Source: Desulfonema magnum
GTDB taxonomy: Bacteria; Desulfobacterota; Desulfobacteria; Desulfobacterales; 4be13
Assembly: GCF_017377395.1 (NCBI RefSeq)
Contig: NZ_CP061800.1
Coordinates: 6,097,633 to 6,161,632 of the forward strand
Direction of reading: 5' to 3'
Length of the DNA: 64,000 nt
Below are positions 60,428-64,000 of the stretch, one piece after another (the first letter of the stretch is position 1; the number at the start of each line of letters is the position of its first letter). The position numbers were made by a program, and so were the translations under genes. Below the pieces are notes generated by a model that did no database searches, was not told the origin of the DNA, and worked only from the letters and a program-made list of their open reading frames with translations.

Positions 60428-60591
60428 GCCGGACAGGGGGTTGCAACCCCCATACGCATCAGGCTAAGAACATAACATTCTGATTTTATTGGAACTGATC
60501 TGGCGACAGCCGAAAGGCAAAACCTTTGTTTTCGGGCGTTCCGGAATCATAAAAATCCTTAGCTTGATGCGTATGGTTGCAACCCCGTCCG
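60428..60591. mobile_element. MITE-like element, family B, copy 2
   Basis: Left end ccggacagggggttgcaacccccatacgcatcaggctaagaa, right end ttagcttgatgcgtatggttgcaaccccgtccg. These are the same inverted ends as in copy 1 at 37938-38147. The interior differs, as is usual for such elements. Confidence 0.7.
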
Positions 60592-60952
60592 TAATATTTG
60601 GGTTTGCCACCTCGTCCTACAAAGAGAAATCCCATAAAATTTAAAATACGCATAGAAATACTCATTAATCAAGCCTAATTTGAGCGTGGAAAATGAACAG
60701 ATGAAAAAGCCGTTCCGTTAAGATTTTCAGGATCATTCAGCTTCAGCCGTCCGGCTCATGTAAGCTTTATATCTGAATGAAACTATTTTGTATATCAGGA
60801 AAATCCCCATTTTATGGGTAAAATTTCTTAAAAACGTAAAGTACTGAACAATTACTGACGCGTGTTTCCGATAAACAGGCATGACCTGCCAGTCACAACG
60901 AACGATCAAAGTTGTGCAGTTTTTTGCTGACATCTGATGCGACTTTCAATAA

Positions 60953-61009
60953 AGTTCGTAGTTCCGCCTTTAGGCGGTGTAACACCGCCTAAAGGCGGAA
61001 CTACGAACT
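60953..61009. repeat. Perfect 57-bp palindrome
   Basis: Two perfectly complementary 28-base arms (agttcgtagttccgccttta... and its mirror) around a single A. It would form a very stable hairpin or cruciform. It lies about 180 bp upstream of the small gene at 61191. No T-run follows closely, so a terminator role is doubtful. Confidence 0.9.
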
Positions 61010-61190
61010 AAAAGATATAATTTTTTGCCAGATTTTTTCAGGAAAATATTTGTCAGCCCTGAATTTTTGTGGTAGTTCAACTTATTCGGACAGATCAGTT
61101 TTAAACCTGCTTGGGCACACTTCTGAAATGGGCAAAACAGAAAAAATCATTTTCTTATTCCGAGAAATTTTACACAAGCGGAGGTACCAA

Positions 61191-61625
61191 ATGGCTAAAT
61201 TTGAAAAAGAGTTGGCAACCTTGAAAGAGATGCTGATGACGGCCGAAGATTTTAAAGAGGTTTATGGATATTTTTTTGATCATTTGGGAGAGAATTCTGA
61301 TTTTCTAAAATTAGGAAAAAGGTCAAAAAACCCTCTTCTGAAAAAAATACTGGAAGCGGTTGGCGAGCAATTGTTTGGGGAAAAAGTAAAGGTTACAAAA
61401 CTGTTGCTTACAAAAATACCAAAGCACCGTTTTTATCACGGGCCTTGTTTTATTAATGGAAGAATGTCCGGGATCTTATTTTTTGAAGACATTGACATGG
61501 GAATGCTGTCAGTTCTGATGTCAATGGAGACGTATACAACCAATTTTGTCCGTTTTTCAAGTATCCGGATGGAAAGCGGCGGGGATGTGTTTCTCTGTTC
61601 TCCAAAAAGTAAAACGATTCATTAA
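61191..61625 (+). CDS. Conserved-looking protein of unknown function
   Basis: 144 residues from the ATG at 61191, which has a good ggaggt site; the frame is open 47 codons further up but without signals. Not recognised. The N-terminal half is helical and charged (MAKFEKELATLKEMLMTAEDFKEVYGYFFDHLGENSDFL), the second half looks like mixed beta strands (KVTKLLLTKIPKHRFYHGPCFINGRMSGILFFEDIDMGMLSVLM). No signal peptide or membrane segment. The latter half, with strands and a short GPCFINGR turn, might be a small ligand-binding fold; that is a guess. Codon use is ordinary. Confidence 0.7.
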   Translation: MAKFEKELATLKEMLMTAEDFKEVYGYFFDHLGENSDFLKLGKRSKNPLLKKILEAVGEQLFGEKVKVTKLLLTKIPKHRFYHGPCFINGRMSGILFFEDIDMGMLSVLMSMETYTTNFVRFSSIRMESGGDVFLCSPKSKTIH

Positions 61626-61878
61626 TTTTTGATTCTGACGGATATTGCTGATCCTGTCATGTCCTGTTCCCGGACTCCCCGGACAAATACAGGGAAATCG
61701 GATAAGAAAAGGAAAGAGCCTGTTCCTGTTCTTATTCGTGTCCCTGTGTTTGTTGTACAGGACGAGACAGCCGTGGGTACATGCTCTTGCCGTTCGAAGC
61801 CTGAAATGATTTTATTGTATCATGTTACCATGGAAATCCATATATTTTCATGACAGAGAGGTAAAAAACCCGGGTTTT
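61626..61878. other. Intergenic region with a diverged repeat
   Basis: Contains aaatacagggaaatcggataagaaaaggaaa, a copy of the central part of the element at 50817-51001, and little else. Convergent genes on each side. Confidence 0.5.
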
Positions 61879-62298
61879 TCATGAGCGTTTCTTAAATTTT
61901 TCAGGCACACTGACGACTTTCTTTTTTTTATGATTAAAGAACACAATTCCTGTTTTGGCTCTGGCAACCTCCGCGCCTGTTTCTTTGTTTGTGATTTTAT
62001 AAAAAAAGTCACATCCGTATTTGTTAAAATCATCTCTGGTAATATCAATCCTCAGAACATCACCATGAAACCCCTCTGATTTATAGACAATGACAGCATC
62101 CGTCATGATGATGCCCGCACCGTCAACATCTAATTCGGTAAACCCGTATTGTTTGAAAAATCTCACACGGGCTTCGTGGATCAGAGAAAGGACCGCGTCA
62201 TTTCCGAGATGACCGCCATAATTAATATCACTGATGCGAACAGGTATGTGTGTGGAAAATTCAAATTTCTCCGGTAAATCTAATTCAACTCGTGCCAT
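61879..62298 (-). CDS. Hotdog-fold acyl-CoA thioesterase-family protein
   Basis: 139 residues, single hotdog domain. HIPVRISDINYGGHLGNDAVLSLIHEARVRFF corresponds to the active-site helix of 4HBT/YbgC-like thioesterases (the D-N--GH--N pattern), and VIVYKSEGFHGDVLRIDI and GAEVARAKTGIVFFNHKKKKVV to the strands. It probably hydrolyses an acyl-CoA; the substrate is unknown. Stands alone. Confidence 0.85.
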   Translation of the reverse strand: MARVELDLPEKFEFSTHIPVRISDINYGGHLGNDAVLSLIHEARVRFFKQYGFTELDVDGAGIIMTDAVIVYKSEGFHGDVLRIDITRDDFNKYGCDFFYKITNKETGAEVARAKTGIVFFNHKKKKVVSVPEKFKKRS

Positions 62299-62397
62299 TT
62301 TTTATCTTCTCGCGGACGCGCATTCACAATCAGAAAACTGCTGAGGTAATAAATACGCGTGTTTTTAAATTTTTTTCAAATGCAGGGCATATGGGTA

Positions 62398-62576
62398 AGC
62401 CGTCTGAAAATGCCGCTTTTTACCATTATTTTTTGTTCGTATGCTGTTCCCTTCGACAGGCTCAGGGAACGCATGTCGGCCATGCCCTGATCAGCCGTGC
62501 CCTGAGCCACTGTGCCCCAAGCCGCCGTGCCCTGAGCTTGTCGAAGGGCAGAAAAATTAACTGATTTAGACGGCCT
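62398..62576. mobile_element. MITE-like element, family A, copy 2
   Basis: Begins agccgtctgaaaatg and ends aactgatttagacggcct: the inverse orientation of copy 1 (6597-6805). The interior holds cccttcgacaggctcaggg and ccctgagcttgtcgaaggg plus three short ccgtgccctgagc-type units. About 30 bp shorter than copy 1. Non-coding. Confidence 0.7.
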
Positions 62577-62750
62577 ACACATGGGGCGTGTTTACGATTT
62601 AGGGGAGTGAGCCGTCGAGGATCGCTGAAATTACATTTTAGCAACGTCTCACGCGTCGGCCCTTCTCTGAAAAAAATGTGCTGAAATTTCATTTCAGCGT
62701 GCCTCGCCCGAGTCATAAAAAGTCTTCCTGATGACTCACCCGAAAGCAGG

Positions 62751-63386
62751 TCATGCGCTCTTGTCCGAATACTCACACAGGTGACAAAGCGGGCAATCCG
62801 GGCAATTCGGTTTTCTTGCCTTACAAACAGCCCTTCCGAAATAAATGAGACGCAGACCAAAATCATTCCATTCTTTTTGCGGGATGATCTTCATAAGATC
62901 AAATTCAATCTTTGCGGGATCCGTATTTTTCGTAAGCCCCAGCCGTTTTGAAATCCGTTTCACATGCGTATCCACGACCATCCCGGGAATGCCGAACGCG
63001 GCCCCTAACACCACATTGGCTGTCTTACGCCCCACCCCGGGAAGTTCCAGAAGTTCTTCCAGGGTCCCGGGAACATCCCCGTTATATTTTTCCATAAGCA
63101 TTTTGGAACAATTTCGGATATTTTTTGCCTTGTTGCGAAAATAGCCTGTGGGACGGATCAGTTTTTCAATGTCTTCCAAAGAGGCATTCACAAAATCATC
63201 AGGTGAGGCTAAGGTATCGAACAATTTTTTTGTCACAGAATTTACTTGCTTATCTGTACATTGAGCAGATAATATGGTGGCTACAAGCAGCTCAAACGGA
63301 TTCCTGTGTTGTAACTGAGTCTTGACATGCGGATAGATCGCTTTTAGTATTTTACAGATGTTATGTGTGCGTGTTTTTATTTTCAT
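62751..63386 (-). CDS. nth: Endonuclease III
   Basis: 211 residues, standard length. HhH-GPD DNA glycosylase/AP lyase for oxidised pyrimidines. Visible: ELLVATILSAQCTDKQVN with the catalytic-Lys region in the helix-hairpin-helix LPGVGRKTANVVLG, the catalytic Asp in VVDTHVKRISKRLGL, and the C-terminal [4Fe-4S] ligands C-x6-C-x2-C-x5-C in CKARKPNCPDCPLCHLC. Divergent from the PP-loop gene; 79 bp separate the two starts. Confidence 0.97.
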   Translation of the reverse strand: MKIKTRTHNICKILKAIYPHVKTQLQHRNPFELLVATILSAQCTDKQVNSVTKKLFDTLASPDDFVNASLEDIEKLIRPTGYFRNKAKNIRNCSKMLMEKYNGDVPGTLEELLELPGVGRKTANVVLGAAFGIPGMVVDTHVKRISKRLGLTKNTDPAKIEFDLMKIIPQKEWNDFGLRLIYFGRAVCKARKPNCPDCPLCHLCEYSDKSA

Positions 63387-63465
63387 TATAATTTAAGCAT
63401 GTTGATATTATTAATTTGAAACCTGCAAATGATCAGTTGATTTTTAAAAAAAAATTTAATCTGTT

Positions 63466-64000
63466 ATGAGTTTACATTCAAAAAAAGTTCGTGCGCTGGG
63501 GCTTTGTTCCGGGGGCCTTGACAGTATTCTGGCCGGGCTGATTCTGCGCAGACAGGGAACAGAGGTTGAATGGGTGACATTTGAAACCCCGTTTTTTTCA
63601 TCTGAAAAATCCCGAAAAGCGTCTTCCAATACAGGAATCCCATTAATTGTGAAAAATATCACTTCTGTTTATCTTGAAATGCTGAAAAATCCGCCATGCG
63701 GATACGGAAATCATATGAATCCCTGCATGGACTGCCACGCGCTCATGTTCAGGCTCGCGGGCCAAATCATGCAAGAAAAAAAATTTGATTTTCTTTTCAG
63801 CGGTGAGGTCATGGGACAACGCCCCATGTCCCAGACAAGGTCTTCTCTCCGTTATGTGGAAAAACATTCCGGATTTGACGGCCACATATTGCGTCCCCTG
63901 AGTGCCCAAAGACTCCCGGTGACGATTCCTGAACAAGAGGGGCTGGTCAGCAGGGAACTTTTGCCCGGCATGGCCGGAAGATCCCGCAAGCCCCAGATGG
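63466..64000 (+). CDS. PP-loop ATPase, ThiI/MnmA-like tRNA thiolation type (cut by window edge)
   Basis: Open from the ATG at 63466 to the edge, 178 codons so far: MSLHSKKVRALGLCSGGLDS, where SGGLDS is the PP-loop signature. Paired Cys appear at NPCMDCHALMF, then FLFSGEVMGQRPMSQTRSSL and LRPLSAQRLPVT. This matches the delta-proteobacterial group annotated as thiouridylase/tRNA U34-type methyltransferase-like proteins, which adenylate a uridine before sulfur transfer. Substrate position in tRNA is not determined. The C-terminal part is outside the window. Confidence 0.8.
   Translation, partial: MSLHSKKVRALGLCSGGLDSILAGLILRRQGTEVEWVTFETPFFSSEKSRKASSNTGIPLIVKNITSVYLEMLKNPPCGYGNHMNPCMDCHALMFRLAGQIMQEKKFDFLFSGEVMGQRPMSQTRSSLRYVEKHSGFDGHILRPLSAQRLPVTIPEQEGLVSRELLPGMAGRSRKPQM

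Noticed and set aside
60733..60933. 66-codon minus-strand open frame downstream of the palindrome
   Set aside because: No family resemblance, no ribosome-binding site, and part of it lies over a dispersed 31-bp repeat shared with 42048-42078.

Overview
The window comes from a dissimilatory sulfate reducer, most likely a member of the Desulfobacterota (Desulfobacteraceae-like). The best evidence is an intact aprB-aprA-qmoA-qmoB-qmoC cluster (43.1-50.7 kb), the APS-reductase and electron-supply module of sulfate respiration. The rest of the housekeeping content (cmk-rpsA, guaB, infC-rpmI-rplT-pheS-pheT, nth, uvrC) fits a Gram-negative delta-type genome. No tRNA, rRNA, CRISPR array or prophage was seen.

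Layout. 0-6.3 kb holds minus-strand housekeeping genes (uvrC 5' part, guaB, rpsA, cmk) with one plus-strand YrdC/YciO-type gene. 7.0-10.1 kb has a two-subunit CoA-transferase and a 6-phosphofructokinase. 10.5-12.5 kb carries a TumE-type toxin-antitoxin-like pair and an exported DUF1566 protein with a dockerin-like tail. 12.6-37.8 kb is one uninterrupted minus-strand gene of 8,389 codons. 38.3-39.1 kb is a zeta/COG4185-type ATPase with its small partner. 40-41.6 kb is a DEAD-box helicase. 43.1-50.7 kb is aprBA-qmoABC. 51-52.4 kb is a scar of an IS1-family fragment, a comF fragment and a HigBA-type pair. 52.8-57.7 kb is the translation operon. 58.7-64 kb holds adenine deaminase, a small unknown gene, a thioesterase, endonuclease III and the start of a PP-loop tRNA-modification gene.

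The outstanding object is the 25-kb gene. It encodes eleven successive units, each a TPR array followed by a GT41 (OGT/SPINDLY-type) glycosyltransferase domain, joined by low-complexity linkers. The catalytic His and Lys positions and the nucleotide-sugar loop are visible in all eleven copies. Several linkers are made of 7-bp tandem repeats. One perfect-phase array has 31 units. Because 7 is not a multiple of 3, gain or loss of one unit would break the frame downstream, while the linker peptide reads the same in all three frames. Similar heptanucleotide arrays lie just upstream of the gene and in many intergenic spacers, including every spacer between aprA, qmoA, qmoB and qmoC and the pheS-pheT spacer.

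The intergenic DNA is rich in other dispersed elements: a 33-bp palindrome (four copies in a 40-bp tandem array after guaB, one more between the convergent ends of the DUF1566 and giant genes), and several MITE-like families present as pairs within the window. The infC gene appears to start at a non-canonical ATA codon, with a strong hairpin plus T-run between infC and rpmI.
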